A stretch of 6,288 nucleotides of DNA, taken from Robiginitomaculum sp. (lineage in GTDB: Bacteria > Pseudomonadota > Alphaproteobacteria > Caulobacterales > Maricaulaceae). Where the stretch lies: positions 1-6,288 of the forward strand of contig JALSHM010000023.1 of the NCBI GenBank assembly GCA_026982235.1, given 5' to 3'. Shown piece by piece: positions 1 through 6,288 of this stretch. The translations under genes and the position numbers were made by a program. Below the pieces are notes generated by a model that worked only from the letters and a program-made list of their open reading frames with translations, searched no databases and had not been told where the DNA came from. Each line of letters starts with the position of its first letter. Position 1 is the stretch's first letter.

Positions 1-26
1 TCACAGATTTAACTCTGCGCATTTTT
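1..26 (-). other. Frameshift site and continuation of the PCuAC reading frame
   Basis: Five T on the plus strand (22-26) are five A on the coding strand. Read as it stands, the frame stops at TAA (9-11). With one A removed it reads M-R-R-V-K-S-V through to the window edge, with no stop. This matches what PCuAC proteins carry after the first copper Met (commonly M-R-x-V). The continuation frame is seen directly; that it is the ancestral frame is inferred from the motif match. Confidence 0.7.
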
Positions 27-317
27 CATCATACCGTCTTCGTGCAGATGTGTATGTAGCTCAACCTTTTGGCTTATGGGGCTGGCTGCAGATAATAATT
101 CATTGGCACCACCCGCATTGATAATATCAAAATATGCCGCTGCCGTCGTTTGTCCGGGAGCAGGTGGGCGGATGCTGGCATTTTCAATCCGAATGTTAGA
201 ATGGGCGGTGTCTTTGTCTGAGAATATTAAATAGCTGGTCGCCAATGCGGTCAGCACGACCAAGGCGATGGCTGGATAGCCCAAAATTTTACCGATACTT
301 ATTTTTGCATTTGCCAT
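9..317 (-). CDS. Frameshifted PCuAC-family (DUF461) copper chaperone, N-terminal part
   Basis: The open frame reads 102 residues. Residues about 13-32 are a hydrophobic segment (GYPAIALVVLTALATSYLIF), probably a membrane anchor or uncleaved signal, so the rest should lie in the periplasm. From about residue 41 the sequence resembles the PCuAC domain: RIENASIRPPAPGQTTAAAYF, the inner NAGG turn, then an SPISQKVELHTH stretch. PCuAC proteins bind Cu(I) through an H-X10-M-X21-H-X-M motif and help deliver copper to cytochrome oxidase. His88 is visible, but the frame then ends as MMKNAQS-stop. Dropping one A from the A5 run at 22-26 gives MMKMRRVKSV, which puts a Met exactly ten residues after His88. 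The gene is therefore either truncated by a real frameshift or carries a sequencing error, and its remainder lies beyond the left edge. The start is 3 bases after the trpS stop and has a good Shine-Dalgarno. Family assignment is fairly confident; activity as written is doubtful. Confidence 0.72.
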   Translation of the reverse strand: MANAKISIGKILGYPAIALVVLTALATSYLIFSDKDTAHSNIRIENASIRPPAPGQTTAAAYFDIINAGGANELLSAASPISQKVELHTHLHEDGMMKNAQS

Positions 318-320
318 AAT

Positions 321-1349
321 CTATGCTCCCCAAAAACCCATGACTTTGCGGACATCGTCCATGATGGGCGCTGAAATTTCTGCGGCCTTTTCTACACCGC
401 GCTTGAGGACTATGTCCACTTCGCTTGGATTATCAAGATAGTTATTCAGCCTTGTACTAATGGGCCGTAAATGTTCAACGGCCAAATCTGCGAGGGCGGG
501 TTTGAACACGCCAAAGCCTTGACCGCCATATTGATTTAAGACGTCTTGGTCGGACATACCGGACAAGGCCGCATAAATACCCACGAGGTTTTTCACTTCG
601 GGGCGGTCTTCAAGTTCGTCCATATTGTCCGGCATCATGCCGGCATCGGTGCGGGCTTTGCGGAATTTTTTGGCGATAGTATCGGCATCATCCGTCAGGT
701 TAATCCGTGAATTATCAGATGGGTCGGACTTGGACATTTTCTTGGTCCCGTCGCGCAAGGACATAATACGCGCACCAGGGCCTTTTATCAAAGGCTCTGG
801 CAAGGGGAAAAATCCGGGTACGCTAAAATCATTATTAAACTTTTGCGCAATGTCGCGGGACAATTCCAAATGCTGTTTCTGATCTTCGCCCACCGGTACA
901 TGGGTGGCTTTGAACGCCAAAATATCTGCGGCTTGTAATACTGGGTAGGCATAAAGCCCTACTGAAACCCGTTCGGAGTTTTTCCCGGCTTTATCCTTAA
1001 ACTGGGTCATGCGTGATAACCAGCCGACGCGGGCCACGCAGTTAAAAAACCAGGCCAGTTCCGTATGGGCGGCCACTTGGGCTTGGGGGTAAATAATGGC
1101 TTTGTCCGGATCAACGCCCGCCGCCAAATAAGCGGCGGCAATTTCACGGGTTTGGGATGCCAGTAATTTTGGGTCTTGGAACACGGTGACAGCATGCAAG
1201 TCAACAATGCAAAACACACATTCATGGGCGTCCTGGAGGTCAACGAATTTCGTGAGCGCTCCAAGATAATTTCCAAGGTGCAAAGCCCCGGTCGGCTGCA
1301 TACCAGAGAACACTCTATTTGGGCCTTTATAGTCCTGATCTTTTTCCAT
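321..1349 (-). CDS. trpS: Tryptophanyl-tRNA synthetase
   Basis: Cytoplasmic class I aminoacyl-tRNA synthetase that activates tryptophan with ATP and charges tRNA-Trp. The start chosen gives 342 residues, usual for bacterial TrpS. Visible features are the N-terminal FSGMQPTGALHLGN stretch (14-27) holding the HIGH-type ATP signature HLGN (24-27), the conserved YPVLQAADIL (135-144), GEDQKQHLELSRDIA (154-168), and the KMSKS loop (204-208) after RDGTK. The C-terminal helical part (about 230-342) ends in FWGA. An upstream in-frame ATG at 1374-1376 would add nine residues (MLLRNNGNI) and overlap murJ by 17 bases. I prefer 1349 because family members begin shortly before the FSG motif, no Shine-Dalgarno precedes 1376, and the upstream ATG is in frame only because of the 11-bp duplication at 1342-1363. 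It lies 10 bases after the murJ stop, so coupled translation is likely. Identification is essentially certain; the exact start is less so. Confidence 0.95.
   Translation of the reverse strand: MEKDQDYKGPNRVFSGMQPTGALHLGNYLGALTKFVDLQDAHECVFCIVDLHAVTVFQDPKLLASQTREIAAAYLAAGVDPDKAIIYPQAQVAAHTELAWFFNCVARVGWLSRMTQFKDKAGKNSERVSVGLYAYPVLQAADILAFKATHVPVGEDQKQHLELSRDIAQKFNNDFSVPGFFPLPEPLIKGPGARIMSLRDGTKKMSKSDPSDNSRINLTDDADTIAKKFRKARTDAGMMPDNMDELEDRPEVKNLVGIYAALSGMSDQDVLNQYGGQGFGVFKPALADLAVEHLRPISTRLNNYLDNPSEVDIVLKRGVEKAAEISAPIMDDVRKVMGFWGA
326..331 (-). promoter_or_regulatory. Shine-Dalgarno of the PCuAC-like gene, inside the end of trpS
   Basis: GGGGAG on the minus strand, 8 bases before the ATG at 315-317, lies within the last codons of trpS (Trp-Gly-Ala). 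It supports this ATG as the start and suggests that the copper gene is translated from the trpS message. Confidence 0.6.
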
Positions 1350-1363
1350 TATGTTTCCATTAT
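1342..1363 (-). repeat. 11-bp tandem duplication at the murJ/trpS junction creating a double TAATG
   Basis: The coding strand carries ATAATGGAAAC (1363-1353) followed directly by ATAATGGAAAA (1352-1342), 10 of 11 bases identical. The first copy holds the murJ stop TAA (1360-1362) overlapping an ATG by one base. That ATG opens the mini-ORF ATG GAA ACA TAA (Met-Glu-Thr), whose stop (1349-1351) overlaps the trpS ATG (1347-1349), again as TAATG. GGAAA at 1354-1358 is the only ribosome-binding-like sequence and sits just 4 bases from the trpS ATG. Termination-reinitiation coupling is inferred. Confidence 0.7.
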
Positions 1364-2937
1364 TTCTTAAGAGCATAGCGCAAATCTGCCATGCCGTAGG
1401 CTTTAAACACTAATGCAAGGCCTGCGTAAAGTGCAAACCCAAGCCCGGAGACCAATAACAAAAGCAAGTAATTCCTTATAATGCTCCCGTCTAACATGGG
1501 GGTGAAATACTGTGCCAGCCACCACGTCGCGACACCCATACCCAAGCTGGCCACAGCTATGCGCGGCAAGCGGTCGAATAGACGTCTATCGGGGGCAAAA
1601 CTATTATCGCGGAGTAAAGTTCTTGTTAGGAAAAACACATTGACCCATCCGGCAAAGGAGGTGGCCAAAGCTAAGCCCCAAAATCCGACCTGGAGGAAAA
1701 GAATAAAACCGAATACTAGATTGATAATTGCAGATATGCCCGCATAAACCATGGGCGTTTTGGTGTTCTCGCGGGCGAAAAATGCGGGCGTTAGCACTTT
1801 GATCAGGACAAATGCCGGCAAGCCAAAAGCAAACATACGCAAAGCCATACCCGTTGCTTGGGTGTCAGCCCCATCAAATGCGCCGCGCTGGAACAGACCG
1901 CCAACCAGAAATTCTGGCATGGTGGCCAGCGCCACGGCGGCGGGTAGGGTGAGGAATGCCGCAATCTCCATAGCACGATTGAGAGAGGTTTTTGCCCCCG
2001 CTTCGTCGCCGCTACGCAGGCGGCGGGACAATGTCGGCAAAAGGGCAACCCCCATGGCAATCCCAATCATACCAAGGGGGAGTTGATACAATCTATCGGC
2101 ATAATTCAACCAAGACGCACCGCCCTCTTGCATAGTGGAAATATTGGTGCTGACCATGATGTTAATATGGGTAATACCTGCGGCCAACATGCCCGGAATG
2201 CCGAGGGTTAAAAGCCGCTTCATACCCGGTGTCATGCGCGGCATTTGTGGTTTAATTCTAACCCCCGCTTTGCGGCACGCCCAGACAATCATGGAAAGCT
2301 GTAATATGCCTGAGAAACTCATGCCGATGCACAAATAGATGACCAATTGGGCTTGGCTCCAATCAGCTTTCATCATGGCCAAAAAAATACTAATTAAAAC
2401 GACATTCAAGAGTACGGGGGCAAAGGCTGCGGCGGCAAATCTATGGCGGGTGTTGAGAATACCGGAAAACATCGCCGTCAAAGATATGAGCAATAAATAG
2501 GGCATAGTTAATTGTGCGCCAATAACCGCCAATTTAAAGGTAGATATAGGCGGGCCAAATCCCGTGTCTATATTGGCCTCACGCCCCAGACCTGCGCCGA
2601 ACAAATTGAGTGTCCACGGCATGGTAAGTTCGAAAATAATCACCAATACTGCGACAATGAAAAACAATCCGGCGAAAGCCTCACTGGCAAATTGGTCGGC
2701 TTTCTCCTCGCCGTCTTCTTCAATACGCCGTGCATAAAGGGGCACAAAGGCGGAATTAAATGCTCCTTCTGCGAATATGCGCCGAAATGTATTGGGTATC
2801 CTATAGGCTGTCACCAAAGCATCATTGATAGGCCCCGCTCCTAAATAGGTTGCAGACAATGTATCGCGCACCAAACCCAGCACCCGGCTCATCAAAGTCA
2901 ATGTGCCAATAATGGCTGTGGATTTAATCAGTTTCAT
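1360..2937 (-). CDS. murJ: Lipid II flippase MurJ (MviN)
   Basis: Inner-membrane protein of the MOP exporter superfamily that flips the peptidoglycan precursor lipid II to the periplasmic face. At 525 residues it fits the family's usual 14-helix size (about 510-530), and hydrophobic segments run throughout. Residues known to be essential in E. coli MurJ appear at the same numbers: Arg18 and Arg24 in SRVLGLVRD (17-25), Asp39, and Arg52 and Glu57 in PNTFRRIFAEGAFNSAFVP (48-66). The YADRL motif (279-283) supplies Arg282, the counterpart of E. coli Arg270. The FFARENTKTP loop (386-395) is the typical MOP motif in the C-terminal half. The start ATG is at 2935-2937 with AGGAG (2949-2953) 11 bases upstream, overlapping the glnD stop. 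The gap to glnD is 14 bases, and the stop TAA overlaps a following ATG by one base. No truncation or missing key residue is seen. Confidence 0.96.
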   Translation of the reverse strand: MKLIKSTAIIGTLTLMSRVLGLVRDTLSATYLGAGPINDALVTAYRIPNTFRRIFAEGAFNSAFVPLYARRIEEDGEEKADQFASEAFAGLFFIVAVLVIIFELTMPWTLNLFGAGLGREANIDTGFGPPISTFKLAVIGAQLTMPYLLLISLTAMFSGILNTRHRFAAAAFAPVLLNVVLISIFLAMMKADWSQAQLVIYLCIGMSFSGILQLSMIVWACRKAGVRIKPQMPRMTPGMKRLLTLGIPGMLAAGITHINIMVSTNISTMQEGGASWLNYADRLYQLPLGMIGIAMGVALLPTLSRRLRSGDEAGAKTSLNRAMEIAAFLTLPAAVALATMPEFLVGGLFQRGAFDGADTQATGMALRMFAFGLPAFVLIKVLTPAFFARENTKTPMVYAGISAIINLVFGFILFLQVGFWGLALATSFAGWVNVFFLTRTLLRDNSFAPDRRLFDRLPRIAVASLGMGVATWWLAQYFTPMLDGSIIRNYLLLLLVSGLGFALYAGLALVFKAYGMADLRYALKK

Positions 2938-2948
2938 GTGGAATTTTG

Positions 2949-2953
2949 CTCCT
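2949..2953 (-). promoter_or_regulatory. Shine-Dalgarno of murJ overlapping the glnD stop
   Basis: AGGAG on the coding strand lies 11 bases before the murJ ATG and shares bases with the glnD TAG stop (2952-2954). It fixes the murJ start and implies that ribosomes finishing glnD pass over the murJ initiation site. Confidence 0.55.
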
Positions 2954-5516
2954 AGCTCGTGAATACAGCAAGCAGGTCAGTTCGCAAACTGTTTTCATCT
3001 GGTGGGCTATCTGCATCTGGGCTAACATAAAACACATCTATGGCCTTGGGGCCGATAACCTCAATATGGGCGGAGCGGACGGAGAGTTTGTGCTGCGTAA
3101 GGACAAGCGCCAAAGCATGGAGCAGGCCGGGGCGATCACGGCCTTCCACTTCTATTATAAATTCTTGCCCGTCCTTTTGCAAAATAGATATACGCGGATA
3201 TACGGGGATGGCTTGTGCGCGGCTGGACGTTAAAGCATTAGGCTGGGTTTTTATATTGAGCTTGCCCTTGGCGGCCAACAAAGTTTTAGCTTCTAAATCC
3301 CGTAGCCTTTGCTGGTTTTTGCGGCCAAATGCCATGCCCTCCGTGTTTTGTAAATAAAAACGGTTAAACACACGGCCATCATCAGACGTATGCAATTTAG
3401 CGCCAATAATCGACGCACCGCAAAGTGCTATAGCACCCGCCAAATCGGCAAATAAATGTGGGCGGTCTTGTGTGAGTACCCATAGTTCTGTGATGTCCTT
3501 GGGGCGGTCTAATTTGGTACGGACAAAATGGGTTTTTTGTTTAGCTTTCTTGGATAGGCGCGCCAGCAACATATCCTGCTCATTTTCTGCGCTGTCATCA
3601 TCTGCGCCCATACCCATCAATATTTTACGGGCACTAAAATAAAGCTGGCGCAAAAGCTCGCCTTTCCAGTCATTCCATATCCCCGGACCTACGGCGCGAA
3701 TGTCGACGACCGTAAGCGCCGTCAACATTTGCAAGCGCTTCAGTGAACCTATTTTGCGCGCGAAAGTTTCGACCGTGTCTGCATCCGTAATATCGCGGCG
3801 TTGTGCGGTTTCGCTCATGAATAAGTGGTTGCGCACGAGCCAGGATATGGTTTCTATATCCGCATCTGGCAAGCCGAGCCGCAAACCCGCCTCAGTGGTG
3901 AGCCGTGCGCCGTCTTCGCATTGGTCGCCCTCCGCTTTGCCGACATCATGGAACAGGCAGGCCAGATAGACCAAGAGGCGTGTGCGGGTATTCCAGTCTT
4001 TGACAAAACTACTGACCAGTGGATGTTCCCGTTCACATTCACCGCTTTCAATATCGTGCAGGAATTGCACCAGTGAAATCGTATGCTCATCTACTGTATA
4101 GGCATGATGCATATTGAATTGGGTGCGGCCTACAATCTCGCCAAATTCTGGCAAATAGGCGCCCAATATCCCCGCCTCATTCATAGTGCGCAATATGGCG
4201 GCAGGCGCTTTGCTCTTGAGCAGGATTTTGTAAAACACTTTGGCAATGTCTGGGTTGCGGCGAAATGGGTCATCTATACGGTGGCGGTTGGCGAACAGGG
4301 CTTGGAAAGCATTGGGGTGGATGTCCAAATTGCGTGCGCCTGCAATGCGGAACAAATCCAGCATTAAAATTGGCCGCGTTTTAAGCCGTGCTGCTGCGAC
4401 AAAATTAAGCCGCCCATGCTCCAGCACAAATCCGGGTTCTTTGAGACCGCGCCGGGATGTGGGTAAGAACCTGTCTAAACCTTGGGGCAGAAGAAGTTGA
4501 CTATCTGCCTCCAATTTGGCGCAGGCCATGCGGGTCAGAGCGCCCACTTCGCGGGTGGTGTTGAAATAAGCATGCATGAAATCTCCGACCATATCTTCAC
4601 GGGTCTTGCCAGTATATCCCATGCGCTTTGCGAGATTAGCTTGTTTGTCAAAGCTTAATATTTCGGTGGCCCGTCCGCCGAGTATGTGCAGGTGAATACG
4701 CGCCGCCCACAAAAATTCTGCTGCATCGCTAAACCGTTTGGCCGCTTTTTTATTGAGAAGCCCAAGTTGCATATAGGCACGCACACCGTGGGGGTTAACA
4801 GGAGCATGTTTTCTGTTGCCGCCGTAAATAAAGAGGGAAATCCAATATAATTCGTGTAAATCCCGAAGTCCGCCTTTGCCCTCCTTGACATTTGGCTCAA
4901 TCACATAACGCGAATTGCCCTCGCGTTCATGGCGGTTGTCACGGGCAGTAAGCTTGACGGCGATATATCTACGCTTGCGTGCCCGGCTTCGTTCTTTCGC
5001 CAAGAGTGTCACCAGCTTGGTTGCGGGCTCTTCTGCACCCGCCAATAAGCGCAAGTCCAACATTGCGGTCAGGACGGTTTCGTCTTTGCGACCAAGCTCT
5101 ATACATTGGGCGGGTGAGCGCGTTGCGTGCCCAACTTTGAGGCTCATATCCCAAAGCATGTACAGAATATATTCAGTCATTTTTGCGCAGGTTTTCTTGT
5201 CGACCTTAGGGGATGTTAGAAACAGCAAATCAAGGTCGGAATAGGGCGCCATCTCGCCGCGACCATAGCCGCCAACGGCACATAGGGACATTTGGTCTGA
5301 ACCGGGAAATAAATTTTGGGCGGCGTGGTCGAACAGGGCTATTAGAATTTCATCATGGGCTTTTGCTATGGCGGCAGCGGTATCAAGGGCGCTGGTTTTT
5401 CCCGCTTCAAATGCGCTTAAGATTTTTTTTGTGTTATCCGCAAGACGTTTTTTTAACACGGCCAAGGTTTTGGTTTTGTCATCCCCAATGGCCGTAAGTT
5501 GTTCAAGCAAGGTCAT
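2952..5516 (-). CDS. glnD: Bifunctional PII uridylyltransferase / uridylyl-removing enzyme
   Basis: Cytoplasmic nitrogen sensor: it adds UMP to PII proteins (GlnB/GlnK) when glutamine is low and removes it when glutamine is high. It has 854 residues, a little shorter than many family members. Domain order is complete. The nucleotidyltransferase domain carries GGYGRGEMAPYSDLDLLFL (82-100) with Asp94 and Asp96, and conserved NVKEGKGGLRDL (209-220). The HD domain carries HAYTVDEHT (471-479), HD (523-524), His564 in VRNHLFMS, and Asp605 in VVDIRAVGP. Two C-terminal ACT domains, which sense glutamine, start near WVLTQDRPHLFADLAG (679-694) and FIIEVEGRDRPGLLHALA (786-803). Oddity: the usual GDHS motif after HD reads GDQC (530-533), so a conserved His is Gln532. 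The ATG is one base after the mutS TAA, and AAAGG (5526-5530) is a weak Shine-Dalgarno 9 bases upstream, so coupling to mutS is likely. Identification is certain; full removal activity is less so. Confidence 0.96.
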   Translation of the reverse strand: MTLLEQLTAIGDDKTKTLAVLKKRLADNTKKILSAFEAGKTSALDTAAAIAKAHDEILIALFDHAAQNLFPGSDQMSLCAVGGYGRGEMAPYSDLDLLFLTSPKVDKKTCAKMTEYILYMLWDMSLKVGHATRSPAQCIELGRKDETVLTAMLDLRLLAGAEEPATKLVTLLAKERSRARKRRYIAVKLTARDNRHEREGNSRYVIEPNVKEGKGGLRDLHELYWISLFIYGGNRKHAPVNPHGVRAYMQLGLLNKKAAKRFSDAAEFLWAARIHLHILGGRATEILSFDKQANLAKRMGYTGKTREDMVGDFMHAYFNTTREVGALTRMACAKLEADSQLLLPQGLDRFLPTSRRGLKEPGFVLEHGRLNFVAAARLKTRPILMLDLFRIAGARNLDIHPNAFQALFANRHRIDDPFRRNPDIAKVFYKILLKSKAPAAILRTMNEAGILGAYLPEFGEIVGRTQFNMHHAYTVDEHTISLVQFLHDIESGECEREHPLVSSFVKDWNTRTRLLVYLACLFHDVGKAEGDQCEDGARLTTEAGLRLGLPDADIETISWLVRNHLFMSETAQRRDITDADTVETFARKIGSLKRLQMLTALTVVDIRAVGPGIWNDWKGELLRQLYFSARKILMGMGADDDSAENEQDMLLARLSKKAKQKTHFVRTKLDRPKDITELWVLTQDRPHLFADLAGAIALCGASIIGAKLHTSDDGRVFNRFYLQNTEGMAFGRKNQQRLRDLEAKTLLAAKGKLNIKTQPNALTSSRAQAIPVYPRISILQKDGQEFIIEVEGRDRPGLLHALALVLTQHKLSVRSAHIEVIGPKAIDVFYVSPDADSPPDENSLRTDLLAVFTS

Positions 5517-5517
5517 T

Positions 5518-6288
5518 TTAGCGAGCCTTTGAAATGGCTTTAAGCTCGTAGAGTAAATCCAAAGCTTGGCGGGGAGATAATTCGTCTACGTCCAAATCGG
5601 ATACGGCTTTGTCCACGGCGGATGGTTTGGCCTTTGGGGCGGGTTTAGGGGCGGAGAATAATGGCAGGCCGCCCAGTGCATCTGTGCTGTCCGCATCGGC
5701 TTCGAGCCTAGCAAGTACATCTTTGGCGCGCTCTACGGCAGCGGCGGGGAGACCCGCCAATTTGGCCACTTGCACACCGTAAGATTTATCCGCCGCCCCG
5801 TCTGCTATATCGTGTAAGAACACCAGATCCGTTTCTCCGTTTTCATTCGTCCACTCTTTCGCCCGCAAGCTGGCATTGCCTGCGTGGGGGAGTGTCTCCA
5901 TTAGACCAGTTAACTCATGATAGTGTGTCGCAAATAGGGCTCTGGACTTATTTATTTCGTATAAATGCTCCGCCGCTGCCCATGCGATAGAAAGCCCGTC
6001 AAAAGTTGCCGTACCGCGCCCTATTTCGTCGAGGATTACAAAGGTGCGTGCGCCCGCTTGGTTGAGAATGGCCGCAGTTTCGATCATCTCCAACATAAAG
6101 GTCGAACGTCCGCGCGACAGATCATCGCTTGCCCCGACCCGGGAAAACAGCGCATCAGCGACCCCGATAACCGCTTTGGTCGCGGGCACAAAACTGCCCG
6201 ATTGTGCCAGTACAAACATTAAAGCATTTTGCCGCAGATAAGTGGATTTACCCGCCATATTGGGGCCCGTAATAAGGGTCAGCCTTCG
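5518..6288 (-). CDS. mutS: DNA mismatch repair protein MutS, C-terminal ATPase part (5' end outside window)
   Basis: MutS binds base mismatches and small loops as a dimer, then uses ATP to become a sliding clamp that recruits MutL. The window holds the last 256 residues, open in frame to base 6288; the N-terminal mismatch-binding, connector and core domains are outside. In visible numbering (1 = residue at the right edge) the ABC-type ATPase shows Walker A GPNMAGKST (8-16), the signature region DDLSRGRSTF (55-64), Walker B with ILDEIGRGT (85-93), the switch His in THYHE (121-125), and GAADKSYGVQVAKLAGLP (164-181). A Pro/Ala/Lys-rich linker follows. GLPLF (207-211) could be the beta-clamp binding motif. 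A final helical part SPRQALDLLYELKAIS (238-253) is the usual C-terminal helix-turn-helix dimerisation region. The Met inside Walker A (6256-6258) is not a start. The stop TAA is one base before glnD. No defects are seen in this part. Confidence 0.97.
   Translation of the reverse strand, partial: RRLTLITGPNMAGKSTYLRQNALMFVLAQSGSFVPATKAVIGVADALFSRVGASDDLSRGRSTFMLEMIETAAILNQAGARTFVILDEIGRGTATFDGLSIAWAAAEHLYEINKSRALFATHYHELTGLMETLPHAGNASLRAKEWTNENGETDLVFLHDIADGAADKSYGVQVAKLAGLPAAAVERAKDVLARLEADADSTDALGGLPLFSAPKPAPKAKPSAVDKAVSDLDVDELSPRQALDLLYELKAISKAR

Noticed and set aside
1007..1276. Minus-strand open frame of 89 codons within trpS
   Set aside because: Same-strand alternative frame fully inside trpS, with low-complexity Pro/Lys-rich sequence and no motif; trpS itself is intact.
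1350..1376. Upstream in-frame ATG (1374-1376) as the trpS start
   Set aside because: It would overlap murJ by 17 bases, has no Shine-Dalgarno, adds a non-conserved leader, and is in frame only because of the 11-bp duplication. Kept as an alternative in the trpS entry.
1751..2086. Plus-strand open frame of 111 codons opposite murJ
   Set aside because: It lies wholly antisense to a clear murJ, is rich in Arg, Pro and Ala as expected of a shadow frame, and shows no family motif.
2938..2951. Internal promoter or terminator between glnD and murJ
   Set aside because: The gap is only 14 bases and is accounted for by the murJ Shine-Dalgarno; I saw no hairpin followed by a T run at any gene junction.
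3040..3357. Plus-strand open frame of 105 codons opposite the glnD ACT region
   Set aside because: Antisense shadow of a conserved coding region, with no recognisable domain. The same holds for the plus-strand frames near 3700-3969, 4083-4367, 4915-5244 and 5213-5497.
5518..6258. A short stand-alone ATPase gene starting at Met 6256-6258
   Set aside because: This Met is part of the Walker A motif GPNMAGKST, and the frame stays open with MutS-like sequence to the right edge. It is the 3' part of mutS.

Overview
The window is one tightly packed minus-strand gene block, almost certainly chromosomal and from an alphaproteobacterium. Read in the direction of transcription (right to left) it holds the 3' part of mutS, then complete glnD, murJ (mviN) and trpS, then the start of a PCuAC-family copper chaperone gene that runs off the left edge. 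The order mutS-glnD-murJ-trpS is, from general knowledge, a recurring alphaproteobacterial arrangement. The moderate base composition and the protein sequences would fit a lower-GC marine lineage such as the Hyphomonadaceae/Robiginitomaculum group, but that placement is only a guess.

Layout: mutS C-terminal ATPase part (5518-6288, open at the right edge); glnD (2952-5516), one base after the mutS stop; murJ (1360-2937), 14 bases after glnD; trpS (preferred start 1349), 10 bases after murJ; PCuAC-like gene (start 317), 3 bases after trpS. No intergenic space is large enough for an internal promoter or terminator of ordinary size, so the genes are probably co-transcribed and translationally coupled, with the promoter upstream of mutS outside the window. 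No stretch of over 300 bases lacks a gene. I saw no tRNA, rRNA, mobile element, CRISPR array or large repeat.

The gene products act in separate processes: mismatch repair (MutS), nitrogen sensing by uridylylation of PII (GlnD), lipid II flipping for peptidoglycan (MurJ), tRNA charging (TrpS) and periplasmic copper handling (PCuAC). Nothing suggests a single dedicated pathway.

I did not find a new biological system. Three small-scale oddities deserve attention. (1) The PCuAC gene is broken by a one-base frameshift at a five-A run, exactly where the family's copper-binding Met should be; removing one A restores the H-X10-M motif. (2) An 11-bp tandem duplication at the murJ/trpS junction has turned what looks like a single TAATG stop/start overlap into two successive TAATG junctions with a three-codon mini-ORF (Met-Glu-Thr) between them. 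(3) GlnD has Gln where the HD domain normally has the His of the GDHS motif, while the other expected HD metal ligands are present.
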